Origin: Pseudomonadota bacterium
GTDB taxonomy: Bacteria > Pseudomonadota > Gammaproteobacteria > Steroidobacterales > Steroidobacteraceae
NCBI GenBank assembly: GCA_018240525.1
Contig: JAFEFN010000003.1
Span: forward strand, 1-64,000
Length of the DNA: 64,000 nucleotides
Reading direction: 5' to 3'
The stretch's first letter is position 1; each line of letters starts with the position of its first letter. This document shows, one piece after another, positions 8,338-17,303 of the stretch. A program made the translations under genes and the position numbers. The notes below the pieces were generated by a model. That model was not told the DNA's origin. It made no database searches and saw nothing but the letters and a program-made list of their open reading frames with translations.

Positions 8338-8645
8338 AAAGCAAAGTAAGCAGCTACGTTCTCAATGTCAGAATCGGACAGGCGCACCGCCATCGGGCTC
8401 ATAATCGGATTCTTGCGCGAGCCGTCGCGAAATGCCTGGAGCTGGGCGATGAGATATTCGCGTTTTTGCCCGGCTAGGTTGGGGTACAAGGGAATGATGC
8501 CAATGCCACTTTGCCCATGGCAGGCAGCGCAGCTGCCATCCGAGAGCTTCTTGCCGAGCCGCTCGTCAGCGGCTTCCGCGATTAGTGACCACCCCATGAG
8601 GACGACGGCGCTCAGGGCTACGGGCGAGATTCTTGCCATGCTCAT
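8328..8645 (-). CDS. Monohaem class I cytochrome c
   Basis: This 105-aa protein has a signal peptide (about 1-25, ending IAEA), haem motif CAACH near residues 39-43, the NLAGQ segment typical of cytochrome c553/c4-type domains, and a C-terminal axial Met in MSPMAVRLSD. It is a periplasmic electron carrier. It is the last gene of the nor operon on this strand, 24 bases after the small membrane protein. It may deliver electrons to NorC, though cNOR usually draws on general cytochrome pools. Confidence 0.85.
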   Translation of the reverse strand: MSMARISPVALSAVVLMGWSLIAEAADERLGKKLSDGSCAACHGQSGIGIIPLYPNLAGQKREYLIAQLQAFRDGSRKNPIMSPMAVRLSDSDIENVAAYFALLK

Positions 8646-8669
8646 TCTCCCAAGGGTCGGATAGCGCGC

Positions 8670-9020
8670 CTAGCTGCCGATCGACTGATTTGACGCGGGT
8701 GACGCGCTACCGTGATACAACGCCGCCCACAGTGCCAAGACGGCGACAACAGTGCCGACTGTAAACGGGCCCCAAAAGCCGCCCACCGCAAAGTGCTGGA
8801 GCCGCAGAGCCGTCATACCAGCCAAGAACACGGCTAGCACCATGTTCGAGTTGTTCTGCCAGGGTCGATAGTCGCTGCGCCGTGCCACCCACCCGGCGAG
8901 GAAAATACCGGCAGCGATGGCGATCAGCAGAAGCGGACGGGCAGTGAGCAGCGACGGATGCAACACTGCGACATAGACGAGCGCGAGGCCCAGAAGCACA
9001 TTGAATAGATTGGCGATCAT
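8670..9020 (-). CDS. Four-helix membrane protein of the nor operon
   Basis: The 116-aa protein has about four hydrophobic helices. It includes WVARRSDYRPWQNNSNMVLA, which faintly recalls SPW-repeat membrane proteins, though I am not confident of that family. The ATG at 9020 fits the first helix and follows a GAGG-like site. It lies between another small membrane protein and cytochrome c in the nor operon, so a role in NO reductase assembly or electron supply is possible. That is inference from position. Confidence 0.6.
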   Translation of the reverse strand: MIANLFNVLLGLALVYVAVLHPSLLTARPLLLIAIAAGIFLAGWVARRSDYRPWQNNSNMVLAVFLAGMTALRLQHFAVGGFWGPFTVGTVVAVLALWAALYHGSASPASNQSIGS

Positions 9021-9033
9021 GACTTCCTCGAAC

Positions 9034-9327
9034 CTACTGAGCGTGCTGATGATGCATTTTCTCGAGCAAGCGCCAGGTGACCGGTGGAATGAACCCGTAG
9101 GCGAGCGCACTGGTGGCGATGAATAGCTTCCATAAAAGGCCAAGCGGCGAAACCAAACACACGGCGAGCGCGATAAGTAGCTGGCTCACATAGCACAGAT
9201 AGCTGGCGCGCTCGAGCAGGATACTCGATCGCGCCACACTGGCTGTGTACAGCACGCCATAGGCGCCGCCCGCCAGAACGAACAGCCCGAGCGCAACGGC
9301 CGTGCCAACCAGATTCGCTGGCATCAT
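9034..9327 (-). CDS. Small membrane protein coupled to norB
   Basis: The 97-aa protein has about three hydrophobic helices and a His-rich C-terminus (KMHHQHAQ). Its ATG overlaps the norB stop codon by four bases (ATGA), so translation is coupled to NorB. I do not recognise a named family. The His-rich end might bind metal, perhaps during loading of the non-haem iron, but that is speculation. Confidence 0.65.
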   Translation of the reverse strand: MMPANLVGTAVALGLFVLAGGAYGVLYTASVARSSILLERASYLCYVSQLLIALAVCLVSPLGLLWKLFIATSALAYGFIPPVTWRLLEKMHHQHAQ

Positions 9328-10721
9328 GCCGACGCCTCCTGGGTGCGCTGAGCGACAGCGGCACGCTTCCCGATCACCAGGAGGTCATAGACCAAGACAA
9401 GGTAGCCGATGGCGAACAGCAGGCCGAAGATGACCCGCGCGTACATTCCAGACTGGAACCACTGATTTTCGCTGGCGACGACGAACGCCTGCAACGTCGA
9501 ACCACCTTGTGCCCGCTCGTAGATCGCCTGCGTAATTCCGGCCACCAGTAACCCACCGACCATGCCGACGAGGCCAAGGTTCAGCAGAGCAAAACTCCAT
9601 TTCCAGGCTCGACTGTCGAAGTTCTGAGCCTTACGTGTCTGCTGCAGAACCAGGTAGATGATGGCTATCACGCCGCAGCCGTAGGCACCCCAAAATGCAA
9701 AATGGCCGTGCGACACGGTCCACTGTGTGCCGTGCGAGTAGAGGTTGATCTGCGGCAAAGTCATCATAAAGCCCCAAACGCCCGCGCCTATAAAGTTGCC
9801 GAACGCCTCGGCCAACACCCAATAGAACGCAGGTCGGTTCGTGGTTTTCATGTGGTGCGTACCCGCATCGTAGACGGCATGCACCACCATCCCCAGCAGG
9901 GGTAGCGGTTCGAGCGCGGAGAAGAACCCGCCTATGCCGAGCCAGTACTGCGGTGTGCCAATCCAGAAATAATGATGCCCGAGGCCGAGGATACCGGTTC
10001 CAAGAACCATCATTACTTCGATGTAGAGCCAGGCTTCCACGATACGCCGCGAAGTCCCCATGAGTTCCATGAGAGACCAGGCCATCAGGCAGCCGATCAG
10101 AACCTCCCAAGTCCCCTCCACCCACATGTGAACGAGCCACCACCACCAATAAAGGTCATGGGACATGTTGGTGATTTGCGGAAAAGCATCGAGGTAAAGC
10201 ACAGAGAGCGGCACGAGATCGAGAATCAGCACCCAGAGGATGCCGGTCATCCTGCGCGCGCGCCATGCGGTCGCGGTAACGTTGTACACAAAGGTGAGCA
10301 CGACCGCCACGATGCCGACGGCCGCCCAGCGAGGCGCTTCGACGTACTTGCGTCCCTGGTTAATGAACCACATGCTGAACTGATCGCTGCTGCCGTACTG
10401 AACGAAGATGAAGACTACGGCGACGACTGCGACGGCCGCGCAAAAGATCCAGAAGAGCACCTCGGCGAGCCAGATGCCGACCACCTCGCGTCCAAGCTCC
10501 CTGGGAAGAAACCAATACACTGCGCCTATAAATCCCATCAACAGCCAGATGACCAACGTATTGATGTGTAGGATCTTCGCCATCTGGAAATCGAAGACGT
10601 TGTACAGCAGCGAGGAATCGACGTAATACAGGGCCGATAACAGGCCCGCTGCCGTCATGACGCCAAAGAGAGTAATTGCGGCGGCAAAATAGCGCAGAGC
10701 CAGCCGTTGGGATCGATACAT
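9324..10721 (-). CDS. norB: Nitric oxide reductase large subunit (cNOR)
   Basis: The 465-aa protein belongs to the haem-copper oxidase superfamily. NorB reduces two NO to N2O at a haem b3/non-haem iron centre in the inner membrane. Visible ligands are His52 (LHINTLVIW, low-spin haem), His198 with Glu202 (HMWVEGTWE), His249-His250 (GLGHHYFW), and His338 and His340 (SHGHFAFWGAYG). The iron-site Glu202 and the Glu in FFSALEPLPL (271) are the residues that separate NORs from oxidases. norC lies nine bases upstream. No FNR or NnrR box was identified. Confidence 0.95.
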   Translation of the reverse strand: MYRSQRLALRYFAAAITLFGVMTAAGLLSALYYVDSSLLYNVFDFQMAKILHINTLVIWLLMGFIGAVYWFLPRELGREVVGIWLAEVLFWIFCAAVAVVAVVFIFVQYGSSDQFSMWFINQGRKYVEAPRWAAVGIVAVVLTFVYNVTATAWRARRMTGILWVLILDLVPLSVLYLDAFPQITNMSHDLYWWWWLVHMWVEGTWEVLIGCLMAWSLMELMGTSRRIVEAWLYIEVMMVLGTGILGLGHHYFWIGTPQYWLGIGGFFSALEPLPLLGMVVHAVYDAGTHHMKTTNRPAFYWVLAEAFGNFIGAGVWGFMMTLPQINLYSHGTQWTVSHGHFAFWGAYGCGVIAIIYLVLQQTRKAQNFDSRAWKWSFALLNLGLVGMVGGLLVAGITQAIYERAQGGSTLQAFVVASENQWFQSGMYARVIFGLLFAIGYLVLVYDLLVIGKRAAVAQRTQEASA

Positions 10722-10730
10722 AGCCGCCTC

Positions 10731-11330
10731 CTAGTTCTGCGTCTGAATCCGCCCGAAGTGCGCTGGGAACCCGTTGGTATCGACGGCGGACATCCACTTG
10801 AGGTAGGCAACCACGGCTTGTGCCTCTGCACGAGTCAGGTGCAAATTCGGCATCTGGCGGGTCCAGGTCGGATATTGCTCCGGGTGCATTAGGAACTCGA
10901 CCATGGCATCGCCTCGCGTTGCCGCGCCGGTCATTGGCATCCAGATCTGACTCCACGCGGGATCCAACCACGACTTGGTCAGGTCCGGGCCGTAATAGGC
11001 ACCGTTGCCGAAAAACGTGTGACAGTCCATACAGGCACGGCTTTGAATGACGGCCTTGCCGAGCTTCATTAGCTCCGTGGCCTCAGGAAGGCTGTAAGTA
11101 CGACCAAACAGTGGTTCGCTCGCGCCGATAACCGGAACTTCGAACCCGCGCGACCAGTCATTAGCGTAGCCAATCTCCTGGTTGATGACATCGTAGTTCG
11201 GTACTTGGATGCCGCCTGCGCGTGTGACGTTCAGACTGTCGACGGTCAGAAAGGTCAGCACCACGAGCATGACGGCTGTGGTGCTAATCGCACCCGCACG
11301 CCAAAAAGAAGGGTCTTCAATATCCATCAT
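10731..11330 (-). CDS. norC: Nitric oxide reductase cytochrome c subunit
   Basis: This 199-aa protein has a single N-terminal membrane anchor (about residues 12-30) and a periplasmic class I cytochrome c domain with haem motif CMDCH at 100-104. The likely axial Met is in TRQMPNLHL. NorC passes electrons from periplasmic carriers to NorB. It is the first gene of norC-norB-two small membrane genes-cytochrome c. The usual norQ/norD/norE accessory genes are absent from this window. Confidence 0.95.
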   Translation of the reverse strand: MMDIEDPSFWRAGAISTTAVMLVVLTFLTVDSLNVTRAGGIQVPNYDVINQEIGYANDWSRGFEVPVIGASEPLFGRTYSLPEATELMKLGKAVIQSRACMDCHTFFGNGAYYGPDLTKSWLDPAWSQIWMPMTGAATRGDAMVEFLMHPEQYPTWTRQMPNLHLTRAEAQAVVAYLKWMSAVDTNGFPAHFGRIQTQN

Positions 11331-12041
11331 CCCCCCACTTGACGAACCCTCGCTTCATCTGGTCTCAGGGCGGCCTAAGCATCGCGAGAAACCATCGGCC
11401 GCGACGCGCCCCGTCGGACCAGCCGCAACAGAAAGCGAGAGCCGTCGGCGACGCCATACGTCATCGGGCGGGCTTACGTCGCCGCCACGCCTGGATTGCC
11501 GGCTCCTGGCAACGTTGCGGGTGGCTCGCGACATGATGTAGCCGCGTTGATATGCAGCCTTTCACCTGTGCGGTGGCTTTCATCACCGCTCAACTTGCCA
11601 AATGGCGTTCTCCAACCCCTTCCCTTTTCTGATGCTGCATCCGACTCGGCCATGCCAGCCATCCGTAATAGTTCGTAGCTCTCATTCGTGTTGGGGGTGC
11701 AACGATCGGCTTACAGGATATACGCCCCTATGTGATTGATATTAAGAGGAATAAAGAGAGACGAACGCAGGGTAGCTGGAAGCGCAATCAGGCCCCCGCC
11801 ACCAACAGTTACTTTGTGCCGGCCTGGAAACGAGCCCCACGACCTCTCGCGACCGCGCCACGAGCGCGACCTGCGAAAGCAAGCGAATCTCGCCTCCGAA
11901 CTGCCGTCACAGCTGGGCGCGCAGCACGCGCTCGCAAACTGCGATCCCAACGTCAAAGGTTTACGGACTCCTCGGCCGCCTTAGGCAGCGCCGTACGACC
12001 TGGGCTGTTCGCACGGGCGCCTGGCGTGAATGACGTAAGGA
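11331..12041. other. Long intergenic region upstream of norC
   Basis: About 700 bases contain no convincing coding sequence. A TTGAT half-site occurs near 11736 but lacks the ATCAA partner of an FNR/Dnr box, and it lies about 400 bases from norC. TACGCCCCTAT at 11721-11731 has an inverted copy at 12615-12625. The right part is rich in Arg-coding, shadow-like frames. Confidence 0.4.
11721..11731. repeat. Left arm of an 11-bp inverted pair
   Basis: TACGCCCCTAT here is the exact reverse complement of 12615-12625. The pair encloses about 880 bases containing the SemiSWEET-like gene and the start of the TAXI gene. It is too short to call an insertion-sequence end. Confidence 0.25.
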
Positions 12042-12296
12042 TGCTGCTCGTCCGGCTTCGGCACGACTTTTGCCGCGGTGCCAGACCTGCTGGCTATGCT
12101 CAAACGTCGCTCAAGCGCTGGCATGAACCCGAGGATGAGCGCGATCGTGGGTTCGTTTCAGGTGCTCTGGATTTACTACGGGCTGCTGATTCAATCGCGA
12201 CCGGTGATTGCCTGGAACATCGTCGCCGTGCTTGTCAATTCGTTGAGTGTCTGCGCGTATGCCTATTTCGTGCGTCTGGAGAAGCGCCGGCATTGA
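12042..12296 (+). pseudogene. SemiSWEET-like (PQ-loop) transporter gene with damaged start
   Basis: From 12054 the frame reads GFGTTFAAVPDLLAMLKRRS, then SAGMNP, two helices (VGSFQVLWIYYGLLI and IAWNIVAVLVNSLSVCAYAYF) and a basic tail. This matches bacterial SemiSWEET proteins, three-helix sugar carriers that work as dimers. A TAA at 12036-12038 removes the usual N-terminus of helix 1 and no ATG precedes it in frame. A GTG at 12078 would give a 72-aa protein lacking most of helix 1. The PQ motif reads PD. A frameshift or a decayed gene is likely. Confidence 0.5.
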
Positions 12297-12493
12297 CGCC
12301 TGCGAGAAGTCCGGCAGAACACGCTGGGTCTGCTCGCGTTCGAGAGCGACAAGAATTGCCAGCGCGCTGCCCCGTCGCGCACCACCGTTAGGGTTGTAGC
12401 GCCCGGAGAGCGTTTCCCGATGCTCGCGATCTTGATGTTACCGCGCGATTCTCGATAAACCTCAAAGGCCGGCGCTTACTCAGACGGTATCGG

Positions 12494-13987
12494 GTGGCAA
12501 ATACCTATATAAAGACGACGGATAAGCCATTCACAATTGTTCACTCGTTTAGCGCCCTGAATCATCGCAATGCAAGCTGCCGCGTGACTCCATGGGAAGC
12601 GGGTCGAGTTCCATATAGGGGCGTACCCGCGGTTGAGGTGCAACCATTTCACATTGATAAACGCCTTATAAAAACACGCGCCGGAATCATCCTTCTCGCG
12701 GGGACTGGTGCTGTGTTGTTATGGACATTGTTTGCAATGCTGCGACCACTGCCTGGCCGGGATCTTACGATGGCGACCGGCCCCATGGGCAGCACCTACA
12801 GCGTAATCGGGGAACGATACCGCCAGATCCTTGCGCGTGACGGAGTGCGTCTGCACCTCGTGTCCACTAATGGAGCCGCGGAAAATATCCGCCTATTGAG
12901 CCGGCCCTCGGGCGTCGAGGCTGGGTTCGTGCAAGCGGGTACGGTGGCAGAGCGCGACACGCAAGGACTCGTCTCGCTCGGGACACTCTTCTATCAAGAG
13001 GCATGGCTGTTCTGCCACTGCCCCAATCCCGTACCTTCTCCGAAGCAATGGAACGGCTGGCGCGTTTCGATCGGGCCTGTTGGTAGCACCAGCCGTTCGC
13101 TGGCACTGAAGCTGTTTGCACTGAATGGAGTGGACACGCAACAGTTGCGTCTGTTCGACTACCCGTTGGAACAGACGGCGCAGGCACTGCGCGCAGGACA
13201 GCTTGACGCAGCCTTGATCGTGACTGGCTGGGATTCCCCGGTCGTGCAAAGTCTTGCGCGCGCACCGGACATTCAGCTCCTCGGCTTTCCGCGCGCCGAC
13301 GCATACGTTGCTCTCTACCCCGCCCTGAACAAGTTAGTGCTGCCAAGAGGTGTAGCCGACCTAGCGGCCAATCGGCCGCCCGACGACACGCCTCTGATTG
13401 CTTCGAAAGCGAGTCTCGCGGTTCGCACTGACGTGCACCCCGCTCTGCAGTTTCTTCTGCTCCGGGCGGCGTCCGAAGTGCACTCGCGGCCCGCCATGTT
13501 CCAGCGCGCTGGGGAATTTCCGGCAGCGGAGGAAATCGACATCCCGCTCTCCAGTGAGGCGCGTAACTTCTATCGCTCGGGGCCCACGTTTCTGCAGCGG
13601 ACACTGCCGTTCTGGCTCGCCGAATTTGTTCAGCGCATGATGATCCTCATCGTGCCATTAGTCGGTGTCGTCTACCCGCTATGGTCGCTTGCTCCCAAGC
13701 TCTACTTCTGGCTGAGGCGGCGGCGTCTGTATCCCATGTACCGCGAGTTGAAGCTGATTGAGGGCGAGCTTCGCGTGGCGACTCCGAGTATGAAAATCGC
13801 GCTCACCGAACGCCTGGACGAGTTGGAGCGACGTGCACGCGGCATGACAATGCCTGGGCTGTTAACTGAGAGCATCTACAGACTTCGCGCCAACGTTCAG
13901 GCGCTTCGGGATTTGGCGCAAGCCGATGAAGCGGGACGGTCAGCAGTCCGAGATTTATCGTCCTCCGATCCCGTCAACAAACGGTGA
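12494..13987 (+). CDS. Membrane-anchored TAXI-family solute-binding protein
   Basis: The 497-aa frame has an N-terminal anchor (ILLAGTGAVLLWTLFAML), then a TAXI/TRAP binding domain: MATGPMGSTYSVIGERYRQI, later VSIGPVGSTSRSLALKLF and AGQLDAALIVTGWDSPVV, the two lobes of the fold. Unlike transported-ligand TAXI proteins it continues through a second membrane segment (MMILIVPLVGVVYPLWSL) and a charged helical region near LKLIEGELRV. TAXI proteins normally serve TRAP permeases, but none is adjacent. It may be a sensor or scaffold. The GTG at 12494 is uncertain, and a later start near 12640 would also keep the anchor. Confidence 0.75.
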   Translation: MANTYIKTTDKPFTIVHSFSALNHRNASCRVTPWEAGRVPYRGVPAVEVQPFHIDKRLIKTRAGIILLAGTGAVLLWTLFAMLRPLPGRDLTMATGPMGSTYSVIGERYRQILARDGVRLHLVSTNGAAENIRLLSRPSGVEAGFVQAGTVAERDTQGLVSLGTLFYQEAWLFCHCPNPVPSPKQWNGWRVSIGPVGSTSRSLALKLFALNGVDTQQLRLFDYPLEQTAQALRAGQLDAALIVTGWDSPVVQSLARAPDIQLLGFPRADAYVALYPALNKLVLPRGVADLAANRPPDDTPLIASKASLAVRTDVHPALQFLLLRAASEVHSRPAMFQRAGEFPAAEEIDIPLSSEARNFYRSGPTFLQRTLPFWLAEFVQRMMILIVPLVGVVYPLWSLAPKLYFWLRRRRLYPMYRELKLIEGELRVATPSMKIALTERLDELERRARGMTMPGLLTESIYRLRANVQALRDLAQADEAGRSAVRDLSSSDPVNKR

Positions 13988-14044
13988 GGCCGGCCGTCTA
14001 CCATCGATGGTGACGGTGGGTACTACGATGCAGCGTGGCGCGCC

Positions 14045-14329
14045 GTGGCTCCGACTGCCCTACTCTCTCCTGAGCAAGCGCATTACTCGTACGTATACGG
14101 TGCCGCTCTCTACTCGACGCGGCAGACCCGCCAGGGTCTGCTTGTGCTGCGCAAAGCCCATGATAGGCTCCCGGCAAATTGTGTGCTGCTCCTAGCGCTC
14201 GCGAGCCTCAGCGCGGAGGCGGGTGACCGCGCGGCGGCGCGCGTATATGCCGAGAGCTCTATCGCCGCGGCGCCGGCAGCTCCCCGCGGGCGACAGATTC
14301 TCGAGCAAATCCAGTCCCAGCAACCGTAG
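14045..14329 (+). pseudogene. TPR-protein C-terminal fragment
   Basis: This roughly 94-residue segment reads LSPEQAHYSYVYGAALYSTR, then GLLVLRKAHDRLPANCVLLLALASLSAEAGDRAAA in pieces, the helix pairs of tetratricopeptide repeats. It resembles the end of large TPR or TPR-cytochrome proteins. It lies in the same frame as, and downstream of, the TAXI gene's TGA, with readable codons between them, and has only a weak GTG start. It is most likely a truncated gene, with a small expressed TPR protein as the alternative. Confidence 0.45.
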
Positions 14330-14352
14330 CGCGCCCGCTGGGCGGGCGCGCT
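14328..14352. terminator. Strong hairpin between convergent genes
   Basis: AGCGCGCCCGC (14328-14338) pairs perfectly with GCGGGCGCGCT (14342-14352) around a 3-nt loop. It sits between the TPR fragment and the sulfatase gene, whose stop codons face each other. There is no T-tract, so it may act as a Rho-assisted or GC-hairpin terminator. Confidence 0.55.
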
Positions 14353-14361
14353 CACGCCCCG

Positions 14362-15906
14362 TCAATCGCTGCTTTCGGCTGTCTGCAGCTGCTTCAACGC
14401 GTTGTCCAGGGCGAAGGTACCAACCTTCTGGCTGGGCGGGAACTCTCTGAACGTGGCGAGAAACCTTGCCACGTACTGCTGGGCGGGAACCAGCATGAAG
14501 GCATGTTCCACGCGCCAGCGATCGTAGTCCATACCTTCGTGGTCAGCAGTCTCGAAAGGATCCGAGCGCAGGTTGAACAGCTTGGGTAACCGCAGCGTGA
14601 CGAATGGCTCTTCCCATACGTTCAGGCCATGTTCGCGCTGCTCGGCAAACACCAGCTTCCACTGCTCGTACCGCAGTGCCACCAGCGAGCCATCGTCATT
14701 CCAATAGAAAACTTCCTTTCGCGGGTCAGGCGCATTTCCGGAAAGGAAATCCGATAGATCGTAGCCATCCAGGTGGACTTTGAAGGACTTGCTGCCCACC
14801 TTGTAGCCCGCGGCGAGCTTTGCCTTCACATCCGGCACGCCCGCGGCTGCCACGAAGGTCGGCAGCCAGTCTTCATGCGCGACGATATCGTTGACCACGG
14901 TACCCGGCTTTATCGTATCCGGCCACCTCACCAGTGTCGGTACGCGGTAGCCTCCTTCCCAGTTGGTGTTCTTCTCTCCGCGGAACGGGGTTTGCCCACC
15001 GTCGGGCCAGGTGAACTTCTCCGCACCATTGTCTGTCGAGTACATGACGATGGTGTTCTCATCGAGGCCGAGCTCTTTGAGCTTATCAAGCAGCTGTCCG
15101 ACCATTGCGTCATGCTCGACCATTCCGTCCGGATAGAGTCCGAGCCCCGTCTTGCCCTCGGATTCCTTCCGCAGCCGCGTCCAAATGTGCATGCGTGTTG
15201 AATTCCACCAGAGGAAGAACGGCTTGCCCGCCTTCTTCGCGTCAGCCATGAACCGCAGGGCTTCCCGGGTGAACTCCTCGTCGACCGTCTCCATGCGCTT
15301 CTTCGTAAGCGGGCCGGTGCTCTCGATGCGTTGAGTCCCATCGGCGTTGGCCCACGAATGGATCACCCCGCGCGTGCCGTATTTCTTGCGCAGTTCTGGA
15401 TCCTTGAAGTAATCCGGGTGCTCAGGTTCATCTTCGGCATTGAGGTGATACAGAGAGCCAAAGAACTCATCGAAGCCATGCGCGGTCGGCAGATGCTCGT
15501 CGAGGTCGCCGAGGTGGTTCTTGCCGAATTGGCCGGTCATGTAGCCCTGCGCCTTCAGCAGCTGAGCGATCGTCACATCACGCGCCTGCAACCCTTCCTT
15601 CGCGCCCGGCAGCCCCACCTTCAGCAACCCGGTGCGAAAAGGTGACTGCCCCGTGATGAAAGCGGCGCGCCCCGCCGTGCAGCTCTGCTGCCCGTAGGAG
15701 TCGGTAAACATCGCCCCCTCTCTCGCGATGCGGTCGATGTTTGGCGTGCGATAACCCATCACACCGAGGTTATACGCACTGAGGTTGTACCAACCCACGT
15801 CGTCTCCCCAGAGCACCAGGATGTTCGGCTTGCTCTTAGCAGCATTGGCACTAAACGCCAGGCACAGGCCGACCGCCAAGAGGACAAGGGATATGATTCT
15901 TCGCAT
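14362..15906 (-). CDS. Secreted arylsulfatase-type sulfatase
   Basis: This 514-aa protein has a Sec signal peptide (about 1-22, ending SANA) and a type I sulfatase fold. The formylglycine motif CTAGR lies at 76-80, metal-binding Asp35-Asp36 in LWGDDVGW, and a second metal region in MYSTDNGAEKF. The family hydrolyses sulfate esters of aromatics, steroids or polysaccharides in the periplasm. Cys76 must be converted to formylglycine by an FGE or anSME, and neither is in the window. It stands alone on the minus strand. Substrate class cannot be fixed from sequence. Confidence 0.9.
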   Translation of the reverse strand: MRRIISLVLLAVGLCLAFSANAAKSKPNILVLWGDDVGWYNLSAYNLGVMGYRTPNIDRIAREGAMFTDSYGQQSCTAGRAAFITGQSPFRTGLLKVGLPGAKEGLQARDVTIAQLLKAQGYMTGQFGKNHLGDLDEHLPTAHGFDEFFGSLYHLNAEDEPEHPDYFKDPELRKKYGTRGVIHSWANADGTQRIESTGPLTKKRMETVDEEFTREALRFMADAKKAGKPFFLWWNSTRMHIWTRLRKESEGKTGLGLYPDGMVEHDAMVGQLLDKLKELGLDENTIVMYSTDNGAEKFTWPDGGQTPFRGEKNTNWEGGYRVPTLVRWPDTIKPGTVVNDIVAHEDWLPTFVAAAGVPDVKAKLAAGYKVGSKSFKVHLDGYDLSDFLSGNAPDPRKEVFYWNDDGSLVALRYEQWKLVFAEQREHGLNVWEEPFVTLRLPKLFNLRSDPFETADHEGMDYDRWRVEHAFMLVPAQQYVARFLATFREFPPSQKVGTFALDNALKQLQTAESSD

Positions 15907-16048
15907 TTGATGTTCCTACAGCGTGAGACCTGCAGTCTGACACAGCCCGATGTTGACACCCAACATCTAACGTTCTGCCACCTTCCTGCCGCCTTCAACC
16001 TTGGGGCAGTCAATACGCATCAATTCCCAGACGGGCCCCTCGCCTCCC

Positions 16049-17101
16049 TCAGCGCGAGACGCAACCATTCGGCAACAGCACGATTTTCCCGATTACTCCG
16101 CCCGCACCCAGCATCTCGTGCGCACGGCGCGCCTCTTCGAGGGGCAAACGTTCCGCTATCAGGGGCTTGATCCTACCTTCTCGCAGCAGGTCCAGGAGCG
16201 TCCGCAGGTCATGGCGGAACCACGCCGGTTTGAACCGCATGAACCACTGGATGCTGTAGGGCACCATGCTCTTTCGGCCAGGCTTGAACCAATTGCGGAA
16301 GATGAAGCCGCCTATTTCAGCGGACTCGCGAATGGGATGACGCCCCTTGCTGCGGACCGCCATGCGTCCCCCGCGCATTTTAGACTGGAAGCCGTAGGTG
16401 ACTACGCGGCCCCCCTCGCGCAGGGCATCGCGCGAGCGCCAAAGATTGGCTCCCCCGATGCCGTCGAACACGGCGTCCACGCCGTCTCCGGCAAGACGAT
16501 GGATCTCCTTCACGAAGTCCGCATTCTTATAGTCAATTGGGATACCGCCCAGGTCCCGGACTACCGGGGCTCCCTCCGCCGAGCACGTTCCATACATCTC
16601 GACGCCGGCCAGCTTCGCCAGCTGCAACATTGCAGAACCTACGCCACCTGAAGCTCCGTGGATCAGCATTCGTTGCCCCGAGCGGGCTTTCGCCGATCGA
16701 TGCAGCATCTGGTACGCGGTGACGTAGTTCAACACCACGGCTACGGCCTCGGCCGCGTCCAGTCCCTCCGACACGGCGACGAGCTTGCGTTGGGGTATGC
16801 ACACGTACTGCGCATAGCACCCATGGATAGGCATGGCGGCGACTGTCTGGTGCAGTTCAAAGCCCGTCACGCCTTCGCCGAGCTCATCAATACTGCCGAC
16901 AAGATCCCACCCAGGCGTGTACGGCAGGCGCGGCGTCTCCGGGTGGACGCCTTCGCGCGCAAGTATGTCGGGCAGACCAACCCCCGCAGCCAGCACCTTC
17001 ACGCGTACCTCGCGGGCTTTCGGGGCGGGGACGTCTTCTTCGATGGCACCGATCACTTCCGGGCCACCGTAGCGGGTGACGAGGATTCGCTTGTGGCGCA
17101 T
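16049..17101 (-). CDS. MDR-family quinone oxidoreductase-like enzyme
   Basis: The 350-aa protein has the GroES-like N-terminal half of the medium-chain dehydrogenase/reductase family (LAAGVGLPDILAREG, then PGWDLVGSIDELG) and a Rossmann half with HGASGGVGSAMLQLAKLAG. The structural-zinc Cys quartet is missing, pointing to the zinc-free quinone oxidoreductase/enoyl reductase branch that uses NADPH. An insertion near residues 240-290 (FRNWFKPGRKSMVPYSIQWF) is uncommon. It is neither coupled to nor divergent with an obvious partner. The substrate is unknown. Confidence 0.8.
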   Translation of the reverse strand: MRHKRILVTRYGGPEVIGAIEEDVPAPKAREVRVKVLAAGVGLPDILAREGVHPETPRLPYTPGWDLVGSIDELGEGVTGFELHQTVAAMPIHGCYAQYVCIPQRKLVAVSEGLDAAEAVAVVLNYVTAYQMLHRSAKARSGQRMLIHGASGGVGSAMLQLAKLAGVEMYGTCSAEGAPVVRDLGGIPIDYKNADFVKEIHRLAGDGVDAVFDGIGGANLWRSRDALREGGRVVTYGFQSKMRGGRMAVRSKGRHPIRESAEIGGFIFRNWFKPGRKSMVPYSIQWFMRFKPAWFRHDLRTLLDLLREGRIKPLIAERLPLEEARRAHEMLGAGGVIGKIVLLPNGCVSR

Positions 17102-17303
17102 GGCTGAGGCATTCTGCCTGCGCCAGACTCATGCGGGTGAGAACGCGTCCCAGTCTTATCTGTCTGTCGATGGCGAGGATTACCCCCCTCTTGCTTCGGA
17201 AGCCTGCAGCGCACGCGAGACCGACCGTCGATACGCCCGGTTCCTGTTCGCTAACTGCACTTCCCAACGTCGCACTTGCGCGCGACCTCACCGGCGGCGT
17301 GGG

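Noticed and set aside
11331..11760. FNR/Dnr-type box for norC
   Set aside because: Only isolated TTGAT half-sites were found, none with an ATCAA partner at the right spacing or distance.
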